From positions 1 through 44,307 of the IMG/VR virus record IMGVR_UViG_3300023222_000452: DNA of 44,307 nt; one strand, 5' to 3'. Shown piece by piece: positions 8,341 through 15,987 of this stretch. Below the pieces are notes generated by a model. It saw only the letters and a program-made list of their open reading frames with translations, was not told where the DNA came from and searched no databases. The translations under genes and the position numbers were made by a program. Position 1 is the stretch's first letter. The number at the start of each line of letters is the position of its first letter. Source of the DNA: a virus.

Positions 8341-8937
8341 TTAAAATTGCCCAAGGTTCTCACCTGTTACTCCATCCAGATAAAAGCACCTACAGTTGGG
8401 ATGAGTCTGACTAGGAATTTTAACTCGTTTTACATCATCTATGGAATACACTGTTCCCTCCAATGGAAGGCAGATAATATCATCTACCTTGTTGTCTCGC
8501 TGTGTCATGAATATTACTGGGCGCTTCTTTTTCTTTATTATATCAATAATTTCAGTGTCATCATTTAGTGCAGTGGTAAGTATCTTGGCAAATGATACAG
8601 ATAGTCCACCAGAGATTAATGCATTAGTAAAGGCTGTAACAATTACATCATCATCATCATCTATAACTTTTGGGGGATTCTTTAGTTCTACTAATTGAAC
8701 TGATTCTGTTACTTGTACAGCTAGTTTCTTTGATATTCCTGCGTCAGTTAGTGCTTTAGTGAATGTGATAGATTGTCTATCTGATAGTGTAAAATTAGTA
8801 CCTGATCCAATAACTCTGATTAATGCTTGATTTCCTGATAAATTGTTTAGTACCTGCGATGCTGTACCTACTGCAAAGCCTGATGATAATAATGCTTTAA
8901 TGAATCGCTCGTTTTCAGTTTCTACTTTGGCTGACAT
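8341..8937 (-). CDS. MuF-like minor head protein
   Basis: 198 residues. The C-terminal part holds the MuF signature: ICLPLEGTVYSIDDVKRVKI (Cys156) followed by HPNCRC (179-184), the conserved end of phage Mu gpF-type minor head proteins that accompany the portal. The N-terminal part is built from three related segments starting FIKALLSSG, FTKALTDAG and FTNALISGG at residues 12, 59 and 103, an internal triplication replacing the usual MuF N-terminal domain. It lies right after the portal gene. The family is known to help head assembly or carry fused enzymes; no toxin domain is seen here. Confidence 0.75.
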   Translation of the reverse strand: MSAKVETENERFIKALLSSGFAVGTASQVLNNLSGNQALIRVIGSGTNFTLSDRQSITFTKALTDAGISKKLAVQVTESVQLVELKNPPKVIDDDDDVIVTAFTNALISGGLSVSFAKILTTALNDDTEIIDIIKKKKRPVIFMTQRDNKVDDIICLPLEGTVYSIDDVKRVKIPSQTHPNCRCFYLDGVTGENLGQF

Positions 8938-8950
8938 TATTTAATTAATA

Positions 8951-10672
8951 TTATTTTCGAGATAGTTTCTTTTTGGCTATTTTATTTTGAATGTCCATGT
9001 GTTCTTTGGCTGATTTTAAAAGATCAACTTTATTTTGTATCACTTCATCTCCATTATTCACACCACTCCAATTATTCCCATGTGAATGCCAAGTTTTAGA
9101 TAGTTCTGGTCTATCATTTCCCCATACAGATGGAGTATGCCAGCTATTTCCACGATTCCCCCATGTGGAATGATTCTGTTTCTCCCATGTCTTTCTAGTT
9201 GGCGAGGTATCAGTTCCTTGAGTCGGGGAATCCTTCATCATGTCTCGTAATCCATATCTCTCCATTACTAGCTCCATTGTGGTAAATCCATTATCCACTA
9301 GCTGCATCATAATATTCCATTCTTCAGGAGGAATCTCTGTAGCAAATACTGGCTTTTCATAGTTTTGTGTAATTTTTATTGGAACGTGATCTATATCTTC
9401 TGGTTCCACCATAAATAAGATAGCAAGTATCCTATCATAGAACTGGTTTTCTAACGTCTTTTCATATCTTTCCTGAGATGGTTTAATCTCATCATTTAGT
9501 AATGAATCATTTTCCTCCCTGTTTGCATTACCTCCCATATTTCCAGTGACACCTTTTGATAACTGGAATAATGGAACGTGGTTATACCCTGCAATTCCCT
9601 CTATGCATGTTCGCTCTATTTCTAAGAGAGCTGAGATATTACCAGAATTAGTAGCACCATTAACTACACTTACTGAATGGGGTACTGATACGTCAGCGTT
9701 TCCAACATTGGCAATATCTGCATTAAAATCCTCAAGAATTGCTTTGGCCTCTGTATACTTTGATGTTGGGAGATCATGCTGGTAAATGTTTGGTGTCCTC
9801 CATGTTCTATTTGCAGCATTAATCAAATCCCTTGCATAAATAATTAGTAATACCTGTCCCAAATCATCAATGGCCTGAACTGCTGAGACCCCATAAAAGT
9901 CCCCAAAGAGTTCCAGGTTCTTTGAATTATTAAAATAGATACAACGATTAGCATCTAACAATGAACCATTTGATGATAACCCTGTTACTTCTACTCCTAC
10001 AAGTTCTCCATTATCAAAATTTACTATCGGTCTTCTTAGTAAATCTGGCCTGATTAATCGTAACGCTACAGGTAATACATATTGTCCGTCCTTGTTTCTA
10101 GTTTCAGGAAACATTCCAATTGCTGTTCTTCCTTGTTCTCGCTCAAAGAGAAACGCATCATACACCAAACTATCCAAATCCAATGTGGTGGCGTACTCAT
10201 CCATCCATATTTTAATCTCGTCTGGTGTCATTTTCTCACCTAACAAGGGAACATCAATCTTTTCAGTTTTCCATGTATCAAGATCTTCTTCTCGTATCTC
10301 CTGGTTCAATCTAGGGAGTACTGACCTGGTTGATTTTTGTATAGTTAGCTGTTGTAAGATTTGATTGGCTTTGAGGACAGCCCAATTATTTCTCATTAGT
10401 ACCCTCCACAATGCTCGCTCTTCTGGGAGGGATGGATCAACTGATGGATATATTGTAAGGTTTTTGAATGGTGCAATTTTCTTTAATGCTTTTGAATCTT
10501 TGCTGGTCTCCAGTCCTCGTCTAGTGGTTGGTTTACGCATTCCAGTAGTTGCCCATGAAGGAATTTGTGCAAATCTTTGGGGACCTGCTTTGAATGCATT
10601 TACATCAAGGTCTAACTCTAATGCAGGGACTGATCTTGCAAATGGCTTGACTTGTTTTTTATTTTTACCCAC
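8951..10672 (-). CDS. Portal protein
   Basis: 573 residues, GTG start (MGKNKKQVKPF). Mid-protein features fit SPP1/HK97-type portals: EREQGRTAIGMFPE and LRLIRPDLLRRPI (wing/stem strands), then the ISALLEIERTCIEG-IAGYNHVPLF segment and GGNANREENDSLLNDEI. These resemble the portal region around the long helix and tunnel loop. It precedes MuF and protease genes. The C-terminal tail, about residues 490-540, is an unusual Trp/His/Asn-rich stretch (STWGNRGNSWHTPSVWGN) before a Lys-rich end. Confidence 0.85.
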   Translation of the reverse strand: MGKNKKQVKPFARSVPALELDLDVNAFKAGPQRFAQIPSWATTGMRKPTTRRGLETSKDSKALKKIAPFKNLTIYPSVDPSLPEERALWRVLMRNNWAVLKANQILQQLTIQKSTRSVLPRLNQEIREEDLDTWKTEKIDVPLLGEKMTPDEIKIWMDEYATTLDLDSLVYDAFLFEREQGRTAIGMFPETRNKDGQYVLPVALRLIRPDLLRRPIVNFDNGELVGVEVTGLSSNGSLLDANRCIYFNNSKNLELFGDFYGVSAVQAIDDLGQVLLIIYARDLINAANRTWRTPNIYQHDLPTSKYTEAKAILEDFNADIANVGNADVSVPHSVSVVNGATNSGNISALLEIERTCIEGIAGYNHVPLFQLSKGVTGNMGGNANREENDSLLNDEIKPSQERYEKTLENQFYDRILAILFMVEPEDIDHVPIKITQNYEKPVFATEIPPEEWNIMMQLVDNGFTTMELVMERYGLRDMMKDSPTQGTDTSPTRKTWEKQNHSTWGNRGNSWHTPSVWGNDRPELSKTWHSHGNNWSGVNNGDEVIQNKVDLLKSAKEHMDIQNKIAKKKLSRK

Positions 10673-10712
10673 AAATTATAGCGTTTAGACTTTATAATAA
10701 ATTTTCATTGTT

Positions 10713-11432
10713 TTAGAAATATTTCTTGCTTTTAAATATATTGTATGTGTCCATGTTATTTTTAATTTTGGAGCTAGTTTTAGAATCTACAAATAACTCA
10801 CCTAACAGTTCCTCCTCGTATGATGGATGTTTTGGCTTTTCAGGTGTTACGCCTTTCTGAATTATAAATGGCATAACACCGTGTTGTAGGTGATGTCTGC
10901 CTGCAAAACAGCAAATCATTAATGCCCTAGTCAGATTATCTAACTCATCTCCTGGTGCATAATAGGATATAGTACCTGATTCTGTGGTATGTTCAGTAAA
11001 CATCTCCACTTGAGACATTAGCTTTTTCATGGTATCAGTTGGGTTTGGAGGAAACTGTATCTTGTGGTCTTGCTTTAGGGACAATAATAACTGAGTCATT
11101 TCTGTCTGGTCCATGACTTTAATTTTTTCAATATCTTCTGGGTCCTTGAGGTTTTTCTGGGTGGTTATGGTATGCATTACAAAGCCTACTTTATGTTCAA
11201 TATTTCTGATTAGGGACTGTCCAATTAATTGATCAGCAAAAGTATCCGTCCATTGTATTTTTTTGTGTAACTCTTTGACATCTGATGGTATTTGATTTAG
11301 GTCATCTCTACTCCATTGTTTTGCCAATCTTACATATGCAGTTTTTTTCTTTTCATCTAGCTCAATACCAACCATTCCAAATGACTTTCTCTGTTTTGTA
11401 TGGGAGAATGCTACGATGGTATCATTATTCAT
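10713..11432 (-). CDS. Degenerate paralogue of the terminase nuclease domain
   Basis: 239 residues, overlapping the functional nuclease gene by ATGA. It aligns along its length with that gene: YVRLAKQWSRDD against YIRHAKQFWNEP, IQFPPNPTDTM against IQYPSNKSVDM, and a C-terminal ALMICCFAGRHH against CKLIGCNAIRIW. The first metal-binding Asp (GD10P) is replaced (S10H) and the Glu of LEKN is lost; only the late Asp of DELDNL remains. It is therefore probably a catalytically dead RNase H-fold protein, possibly a structural or regulatory partner in packaging. A 60-residue extension follows the domain. Confidence 0.7.
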   Translation of the reverse strand: MNNDTIVAFSHTKQRKSFGMVGIELDEKKKTAYVRLAKQWSRDDLNQIPSDVKELHKKIQWTDTFADQLIGQSLIRNIEHKVGFVMHTITTQKNLKDPEDIEKIKVMDQTEMTQLLLSLKQDHKIQFPPNPTDTMKKLMSQVEMFTEHTTESGTISYYAPGDELDNLTRALMICCFAGRHHLQHGVMPFIIQKGVTPEKPKHPSYEEELLGELFVDSKTSSKIKNNMDTYNIFKSKKYF

Positions 11433-11980
11433 TGCTGATTATCCCACCAAATTCTAATCGCATTACAGCCAATTAGTTTACATAGAAATAAATCATCATG
11501 ACGATTTCGTTGTCTCTTATAAGATACATGACCTGACGGTGCAGTAATCCCTACCATCTCGTTTTGTTGGTTTAGTAGTTCTGCCATGTCTACAGATTTG
11601 TTTGATGGATATTGAATGGTGTGTTTTTTGTATTCTGTTTTAAGCCATCCTATCATGTATGGTTTGTCTACTGCCCATCCTTTGGAACGGTTCTTTTCGG
11701 TCATATTCCCAGTAGTTGATACATAGATGATTGGTAAATCTGCAAACGCTTTTGATACGTTCTCATAGTCAAAGTTCTTTTCTAGTATTATCATGTCAGG
11801 TTTTACCTTCTTTTGTAGTGTAAGAAAGTGATTTGCAACTATTCCATATGGTTCATTCCAGAACTGCTTTGCGTGTCTAATGTATATTTTTCTTTCAGGG
11901 TATGTTGCTTCTAATCCTACTGCACCAAACGCATCTCCACTTTTTGCAGGATCCCCAATTAGTATCTTAAGAGTTTTCAA
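11429..11980 (-). CDS. terL (nuclease part): Terminase large subunit, separate nuclease domain
   Basis: 183 residues, TTG start one base after the stop of the zinc-ribbon gene. RNase H-like terminase nuclease: Asp10 in ILIGDPAKSGDAFGAVGLE, Glu67 in MIILEKNFD, and Asp162/Asp163 in RHDDLFLCKL, the three acidic positions that bind the metals. It would cut concatemeric DNA during packaging. Unusually it is not fused to the ATPase, which is encoded about 840 bp upstream with three small genes between. An AGGT motif 5 bases before the TTG may be the ribosome site. Confidence 0.75.
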   Translation of the reverse strand: MKTLKILIGDPAKSGDAFGAVGLEATYPERKIYIRHAKQFWNEPYGIVANHFLTLQKKVKPDMIILEKNFDYENVSKAFADLPIIYVSTTGNMTEKNRSKGWAVDKPYMIGWLKTEYKKHTIQYPSNKSVDMAELLNQQNEMVGITAPSGHVSYKRQRNRHDDLFLCKLIGCNAIRIWWDNQQ

Positions 11981-11981
11981 A

Positions 11982-12119
11982 CTAATTACCTAGCTTGATC
12001 CCCCCATTTCTTTTTCCACATTTTGAGCATTGTCTTTTGTCTGCTGTTCCTATGTAGTAATGACCGCATTTACAAGAGAAAAGATATTGAGGCACGTATG
12101 TTATATTATAACTATCCAT
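11982..12119 (-). CDS. 45-aa zinc-ribbon protein (paralogue 1)
   Basis: MDSYNITYVPQYLFSCKCGH... with CKCG and CSKCGKR, a four-Cys zinc ribbon. It is nearly identical to the protein at 25195-25341 (same first 14 residues and the end IKLGN) and related to 20902-21021. The codons for residues 3-7 contain the palindrome GTTATATTATAAC that also forms the operators of its operon. Likely a small nucleic-acid-binding regulator; function unproven. Confidence 0.8.
   Translation of the reverse strand: MDSYNITYVPQYLFSCKCGHYYIGTADKRQCSKCGKRNGGIKLGN
12100..12112. promoter_or_regulatory. Intragenic copy of operator palindrome GTTATATTATAAC
   Basis: 13-bp perfect palindrome 4 bases inside the start of the zinc-ribbon gene. 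Identical copies lie at 12628 and 12662, and in the paralogous locus at 25322, 25574 and 25608. Confidence 0.6.
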
Positions 12120-12121
12120 TA

Positions 12122-12343
12122 TTAAGCTCTCACAACCATTTTATGAGGATTAGGAATTTCTGGGTGTGTGTACATTTTATTGAACTTTTCAACATGAACA
12201 ATCATTTTTGATTCCTCTTTTGTTTTATAATGACATCCTACACAATGAAATGGATTGTTAAATGCTCTTTCTTTTTTCTGAATGTATAATCTGTGTAATC
12301 TACGTTGATTAGCCAAACGAGCTCTTAAACCCCCTCTACCCAT
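12122..12343 (-). CDS. C2H2-like zinc-finger protein (73 aa)
   Basis: Basic N-terminus (GRGGLRARLANQRRLHRLYI) followed by CVGCHYKTKEESKMIVH and a second His (MYTH), a C2H2-type finger. ATG is one base inside the upstream stop region. Probably a DNA- or RNA-binding protein. It lies in the cassette between the two terminase halves. Confidence 0.7.
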   Translation of the reverse strand: MGRGGLRARLANQRRLHRLYIQKKERAFNNPFHCVGCHYKTKEESKMIVHVEKFNKMYTHPEIPNPHKMVVRA

Positions 12344-12627
12344 CAGTTATCAGCCTCCTCTAATCTTCTCATTCTATTCCAACCATTTGCTCCCCATGAA
12401 TCCTCTGGGTCTAATTCTGTATCATAGTTCTCACCATGTACTTTGACATTATCAATTTTGTCTTGTTCTGTCATTTCATACTTGAAACGTTTGTCGGTAT
12501 AGCTCTCAGTCAAAGAAAATTCCTGAACTTTACCAGTTGCTCTATCTACTAAGACAAGGTTGCCTATCTTGCTGTTGAACCATGCTTCTTTGAACATAGC
12601 ACTTCTAATTTTTGTTGTTGTATTCAT
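12343..12627 (-). CDS. Hypothetical protein, first gene of operator-controlled cassette (94 aa)
   Basis: MNTTTKIRSAMFKEAW..., C-terminus very acidic with Trp (EDSWGANGWNRM). Its ATG directly abuts an operator palindrome at 12628-12640, implying a leaderless or near-leaderless transcript. No family recognised. Confidence 0.7.
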   Translation of the reverse strand: MNTTTKIRSAMFKEAWFNSKIGNLVLVDRATGKVQEFSLTESYTDKRFKYEMTEQDKIDNVKVHGENYDTELDPEDSWGANGWNRMRRLEEADN

Positions 12628-12674
12628 GTTATATTATAACAACTTGTTATTTATAACACTTGTTATATTATAAC
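12628..12674 (-). promoter_or_regulatory. Promoter with palindromic operators flanking a TATA box
   Basis: Two perfect copies of GTTATATTATAAC (12628-12640 touching the ATG, and 12662-12674) are 34 bp apart. Between them an imperfect copy GTTATTTATAAC (12646-12657) reads TTATAAATAA on the minus strand, centred about 25 bases before the ATG, as expected for a TATA box of a leaderless archaeal gene. The locus at 25574-25620 has the same geometry. Confidence 0.65.
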
Positions 12675-12696
12675 ACTTTCTTTTATATAATAAAAT

Positions 12697-12729
12697 GTAT
12701 TTTCCTTGTTTTTTAGAATATTTTATCCA
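12697..12729 (-). promoter_or_regulatory. Conserved upstream element, copy 1
   Basis: GTATTTTCCTTGTTTTTT, 6 variable bases, then TTTTATCCA (plus-strand orientation). The same two blocks with the same 6-base gap occur at 22181-22213, each about 20 bp upstream of a distal operator palindrome. Possibly an activator or enhancer-like site shared by two operons. Confidence 0.55.
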
Positions 12730-12819
12730 AGATGGAAGGGATTCCAATAAATGGAGTAAAAATTAGACATTAATAGAAAGTGTTAAAAACTTAATAAGAT
12801 TTATGTTCCATAATGTTAC

Positions 12820-13836
12820 CTATTCCCATTCCACATTTTCTTTTTGTAGTGTATCATCATCTATTTCCCACTCATCCATACCTTGTTGATCATCGATAGT
12901 TATAGTTCCAAATATGCTGTCTCGTCCTGCTGAAGCCTTACACATGTATTCCTGCTGTGGGTCTTCAGTACTGCTTGAAATCATTTTATCCACTTGGGAT
13001 TGTGTGTATAGATTCCCAATTGCTCTTTGTATAGTGTATTCCAAAAATACGAAATCAGTACTCTTTTCAACCCATATTTTATAAAACATTTTTAGTGGTC
13101 CTTTGAATGTAGATACTAGAAATAGATCTGCAGCGTTAGAACGAATGATAGGCATTACACTGTTAAATACAGGAGTGTCATCAACTAGTTTCCATTTTGC
13201 TGATTCATCCATGAAGATACATGCGTATTTAGTGTCACCCGTTATTGCTTCCTCAGATGCTGGGAATGCCTCTATTGTAGTTCCGTTAATAATTGAGAGT
13301 ACGCTTGATTTAATTCCATTAGGTACGACACTCTGTATATGAATGAATAACTGCATGAATCTACGTAAATTTTTGTTTGCTAGTTTGCCATTTACAGCTG
13401 CTATTATGCCAACTTTAGATCCTACATACCTACTAAAGCAAAAGTGAAATATTACTCTTAATACAATCTCTGTAAATCCCATTTGCCTACCCTTTAGTAT
13501 ATGAAACATGTGTTCTAGTCTGTCCCAATTGTCCTGTGTCATAGTATCAGGTTTTGTGACTGCAGCAAATACTGCCTCAATAAACTCTAACTGATAAGGA
13601 GTAGGTGGCATTTCTTTCTTTGTTGCTGCGTGTACTGGTAAACCAGATACGTGCATGGTACAGCAAAAATCGTCATAGTATGATGGATTAGTGAGATGTT
13701 TTGTATTATCACCACACCAAAATGGAAGGTTTGCCATTTTTTGACATATCTCTTGAGGTGATAGATTAGTATTATCAGTTTTAGGTTTTTGTTCCAGTTG
13801 AGTTAGATGAGTATCAATATTCATGAACTGACACAA
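12820..13836 (-). CDS. terL (ATPase part): Terminase large subunit, ATPase domain only
   Basis: 338 residues. Walker A-type loop KGRQMGFTE at 115-123, Walker B CIFMDE at 206-211, and a coupling motif region VSTFKG near residue 240. This is the packaging motor ATPase. Sequence ends about 100 residues after the coupling motif, without the RNase H nuclease, which is the separate gene at 11429. TTG start adjoining the TGA of the upstream gene; an ATG four codons later is an alternative. Cys-rich N-terminal region (QEICQKM, FWCG, DFCCTMH) is unusual. Confidence 0.8.
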   Translation of the reverse strand: MCQFMNIDTHLTQLEQKPKTDNTNLSPQEICQKMANLPFWCGDNTKHLTNPSYYDDFCCTMHVSGLPVHAATKKEMPPTPYQLEFIEAVFAAVTKPDTMTQDNWDRLEHMFHILKGRQMGFTEIVLRVIFHFCFSRYVGSKVGIIAAVNGKLANKNLRRFMQLFIHIQSVVPNGIKSSVLSIINGTTIEAFPASEEAITGDTKYACIFMDESAKWKLVDDTPVFNSVMPIIRSNAADLFLVSTFKGPLKMFYKIWVEKSTDFVFLEYTIQRAIGNLYTQSQVDKMISSSTEDPQQEYMCKASAGRDSIFGTITIDDQQGMDEWEIDDDTLQKENVEWE

Positions 13837-14166
13837 TCAATTCATTATCTTTCCGTTGTTATCCCTTACTATAGTTAACATAATATCTGGATTAAACATG
13901 TATTCTTTTCTTATGTGTGAGGGGATTGGATTATCTCTATCTTTCTCTAATGCTAGTATTCTCTTCTCATAATTCCAACTCTTTGTAATAGTAGATGATA
14001 TGTTTACTAGAAATCCTACTTTTCCTCCTAACTCCATTAAATGTTCAGTGTCCTCAACTGATTCTTCATGTGTTTTTTTGAATTTGTGAAATCGTTTTCC
14101 TAATTCATCTATGATTGTGTTTAAAAGTAATACGTTATGTTCAATCTTGGATTGTCCTTTTTTCAT
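13837..14166 (-). CDS. Helical protein next to terminase, candidate small terminase subunit
   Basis: 109 residues, mostly helical with heptad-like Leu/Ile (NVLLLNTIIDELGKRFHKF). Stop adjoins the terminase ATPase start. Position and helical character fit TerS, but no helix-turn-helix is obvious. Confidence 0.5.
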   Translation of the reverse strand: MKKGQSKIEHNVLLLNTIIDELGKRFHKFKKTHEESVEDTEHLMELGGKVGFLVNISSTITKSWNYEKRILALEKDRDNPIPSHIRKEYMFNPDIMLTIVRDNNGKIMN

Positions 14167-14231
14167 ATAAATAATAGGTACCCCTAGATATTATTAAAAT
14201 GTTATTAAGATTTATTTATTTATTAATAAGA

Positions 14232-14279
14232 TTATCCAAACATGTTTAGTTTTCGTTGTACGTTGTCATTACTTTTTTG
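14232..14279 (-). other. In-frame extension after nuclease stop, encoding shared C-terminal peptide
   Basis: Directly after the TAA of the PD-(D/E)XK nuclease the same frame continues for 15 codons (QKSNDNVQRKLNMFG) to a second TAA. The last 13 residues match the C-terminus of the 120-aa protein at 29269 (SDDNVQRKLNMFG) with six synonymous base changes and one amino-acid change. No start codon lies ahead of the peptide in this frame, so expression would need readthrough of TAA-CAA or a corrected sequence. Confidence 0.55.
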
Positions 14280-14729
14280 TTATCCTTTTAGAAATGTATG
14301 CAGTTTTTTTGTCCATTCTTCAGATTTGTATTCTGATTCCCATATTTTGAGTAGTTTGAATCCTGCAATACGGTATAATTGATCTCGGTGTTCGTCTCTC
14401 TTTGATTCCTCGACATGGCCTTTCTTACCTAGTTTACCCATTTTTTTTCCTGGTTTTGGTTCTTCCTCAAATTCTATGATTAATCTGTGTTCAAAATCTA
14501 GAATATCAGGACATTTGATTTCATTTCCTTGTTGTTTTGATTCTTCCCACGACTTTGATTTTGGTGGGTGATGATAACCTATTGCAGTGAATTCTATTGC
14601 TGTTTCCCATGATCCTGAATCTACTTTGAATTGGTATGGTAGTTTGTTTTGTTTGCAATAATGTACACATTCACAATATATTTTGTGGAGGTTTTCAATA
14701 TCAGCTTCTCCCATTATTTCTTTCGCCAC
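14280..14729 (-). CDS. PD-(D/E)XK endonuclease, Vsr-like
   Basis: 149 residues. PDILDFEHRLIIEFEEE (residues 74-90) has the Asp and ExE pattern of restriction-type nucleases; RDQLYRIAGFKLLKIWESE follows, as in Vsr/DUF559-like enzymes where the end of the fold reads GF-x-(I/L)-x-x-(I/F)-W. The start overlaps the Dam-type methylase gene by 16 bases, suggesting a paired modification/cleavage function or a packaging-associated endonuclease. Possible C-terminal readthrough extension, see 14232-14279. Confidence 0.65.
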   Translation of the reverse strand: MAKEIMGEADIENLHKIYCECVHYCKQNKLPYQFKVDSGSWETAIEFTAIGYHHPPKSKSWEESKQQGNEIKCPDILDFEHRLIIEFEEEPKPGKKMGKLGKKGHVEESKRDEHRDQLYRIAGFKLLKIWESEYKSEEWTKKLHTFLKG

Positions 14730-15271
14730 ACAATAACTCGATATGCATTTCTTGAGGAATGTTTTGTCTTTCTGCCATTCTTGAAGAACTTTGGTCTTTT
14801 TAATATGGGGTGGTTCTCAGTGATTAGTTTGGTTTCTGATTCAATTAGGTTATGCCATGTTCCCATAGACTGACAATTCGTAGGAACTATCATACAGATG
14901 TTAATGTTGTATTTTTTGTGTTGAGAGTCAGCACGTTTGATAAATTCCTCGTTTAGTGAATGGGGGGGATTACACCATACATCTCCTAGAGTAATCCAGT
15001 CTTGATGTAATGCATCAGATAAGTAATCATTACATTTTTTGTTGTACTGTGTAGCTGCTACATCTAATTCAAATGATAAATCATATTGTTTTGATAATCG
15101 TTTGATTAATTCTGGATCTGATTCGTAACTGTCCTCATTAGGTTCTGATACATCATCAAATGATTTTAACCCTGAATCACATTCTCTACATATTCCTCCA
15201 GTGTCTGTACGTCTTCCACAAAGTTTAGTACATTCCGCAAGTAAACAGTCATTAAAAATTATATCATTCAT
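14714..15271 (-). CDS. dam-like: DNA N6-adenine methyltransferase, phage Dam type
   Basis: 185 residues. FELDVAAT (68-75) and DVWCNPPHS (98-105; NPPH is the catalytic D/NPPY motif) with DALHQDW between them are diagnostic for phage-type Dam (PF05869-like) enzymes. They transfer methyl from SAM to adenine N6. An N-terminal Cys cluster (C9, C14, C18, C28, C31) probably binds zinc and is an addition to the usual domain. Overlaps the nuclease gene. Confidence 0.8.
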   Translation of the reverse strand: MNDIIFNDCLLAECTKLCGRRTDTGGICRECDSGLKSFDDVSEPNEDSYESDPELIKRLSKQYDLSFELDVAATQYNKKCNDYLSDALHQDWITLGDVWCNPPHSLNEEFIKRADSQHKKYNINICMIVPTNCQSMGTWHNLIESETKLITENHPILKRPKFFKNGRKTKHSSRNAYRVIVWRKK

Positions 15272-15359
15272 TATTATTCCTATGACATTTACAGATACAA
15301 TCTCTATTGTCTTGGTGACAACATGTGGTGGTATCTTTGAAATTTATGTATCTACACAT
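15264..15359 (-). CDS. 31-aa Cys/His-rich peptide
   Basis: MCRYINFKDTTTCCHQDNRD then CICKCH. Overlaps both neighbours by 8 bases, which is the common packing here. Eight Cys/His in 31 residues suggest metal binding. Confidence 0.5.
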   Translation of the reverse strand: MCRYINFKDTTTCCHQDNRDCICKCHRNNNE

Positions 15360-15534
15360 TTTTCTTCATTACCTTTAACAACGATTCACGAACTTCTTCC
15401 AAGTAACTATACTGTGTTGATTTTGATATTTTCCAACTTGTACATTTTGCATTCAAAATTTCCATAGTAGCACCTCGAAGAGCCATGTTTCTTAGCTGTA
15501 TGATTCGAGTGTGTCTAATTTCGTAGGATTTCAT
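15352..15534 (-). CDS. Small basic protein (60 aa)
   Basis: MKSYEIRHTRIIQLRNMALR..., helical and basic, possibly nucleic-acid binding (AILNAKC, then SKSTQYSYLEEVRE resembling a helix-turn-helix end). Preceded by an AT-only stretch suitable for a TATA box. Confidence 0.55.
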   Translation of the reverse strand: MKSYEIRHTRIIQLRNMALRGATMEILNAKCTSWKISKSTQYSYLEEVRESLLKVMKKNV

Positions 15535-15559
15535 AGTAGTAGTGTATTCTTCTTTAAAA

Positions 15560-15648
15560 TAATAATAATAAAATAAAAAATAATTTTATTATTTATTATA
15601 TAATAATAATACACTGTCATACATACGTCATACATACGTATGTCATAC
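15560..15648. promoter_or_regulatory. AT-rich promoter region with short tandem repeats
   Basis: 15555-15610 is almost purely A/T (TTATTATATAATAAT). Next to it GTCATACATAC is repeated in tandem at 15616 and 15627, running into a 12-bp palindrome ACATACGTATGT (15632-15643) and another GTCATAC. This lies just after the stop of the ribbon-helix-helix gene, so it may be an operator for the operon starting at 15534. Confidence 0.45.
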
Positions 15649-15657
15649 AGACAGGTC

Positions 15658-15987
15658 TTATCGTAGAGGTTTGAGTTCATACCTTTTTTCCTTCTCCATT
15701 TGAAATGCCATGAAGAATCCATCCAATTCACTATCAGAAAGAGCACCAGTCCAATCAAAGACTTGGTCGTTTGTTACTAATTCCTGCATTTTCTTTCTAA
15801 ATTCTTCAGAAAGTTGTGGATTTTTCATCATTTCCTTGTAATGGTATAGTTTAATTCCAATTTTTGTGAGTTCACGAATAGCTTGAGAGGTGTTAGGATA
15901 GTTGTTTGATTTTATAACATCATCCAAGTCATCTAGAATGTAATTATCCCATCGTGTACTAATCATAGTTGAGCGTTTTATTGGCAT
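15658..15987 (-). CDS. Ribbon-helix-helix DNA-binding protein (109 aa)
   Basis: N-terminal STMISTRWDNYILDDLDDVI then NYPNTSQAIRELTKIGIKLY has the strand-helix-turn-helix pattern of MetJ/Arc-type regulators. The C-terminal half is helical. Overlaps the 54-aa gene by 10 bases. The tandem-repeat palindrome just downstream is a candidate target. Confidence 0.7.
   Translation of the reverse strand: MPIKRSTMISTRWDNYILDDLDDVIKSNNYPNTSQAIRELTKIGIKLYHYKEMMKNPQLSEEFRKKMQELVTNDQVFDWTGALSDSELDGFFMAFQMEKEKRYELKPLR

Noticed and set aside
12023-12211. Plus-strand frame of 62 codons
   Set aside because: Antisense to the zinc-ribbon and C2H2 genes; composition is that of a mirror frame.
15531-15758. Minus-strand frame of 75 codons
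   Set aside because: It overlaps the ribbon-helix-helix gene in another frame and its second half is an AT-only stretch giving Ile/Tyr runs; treated as a shadow over a promoter.
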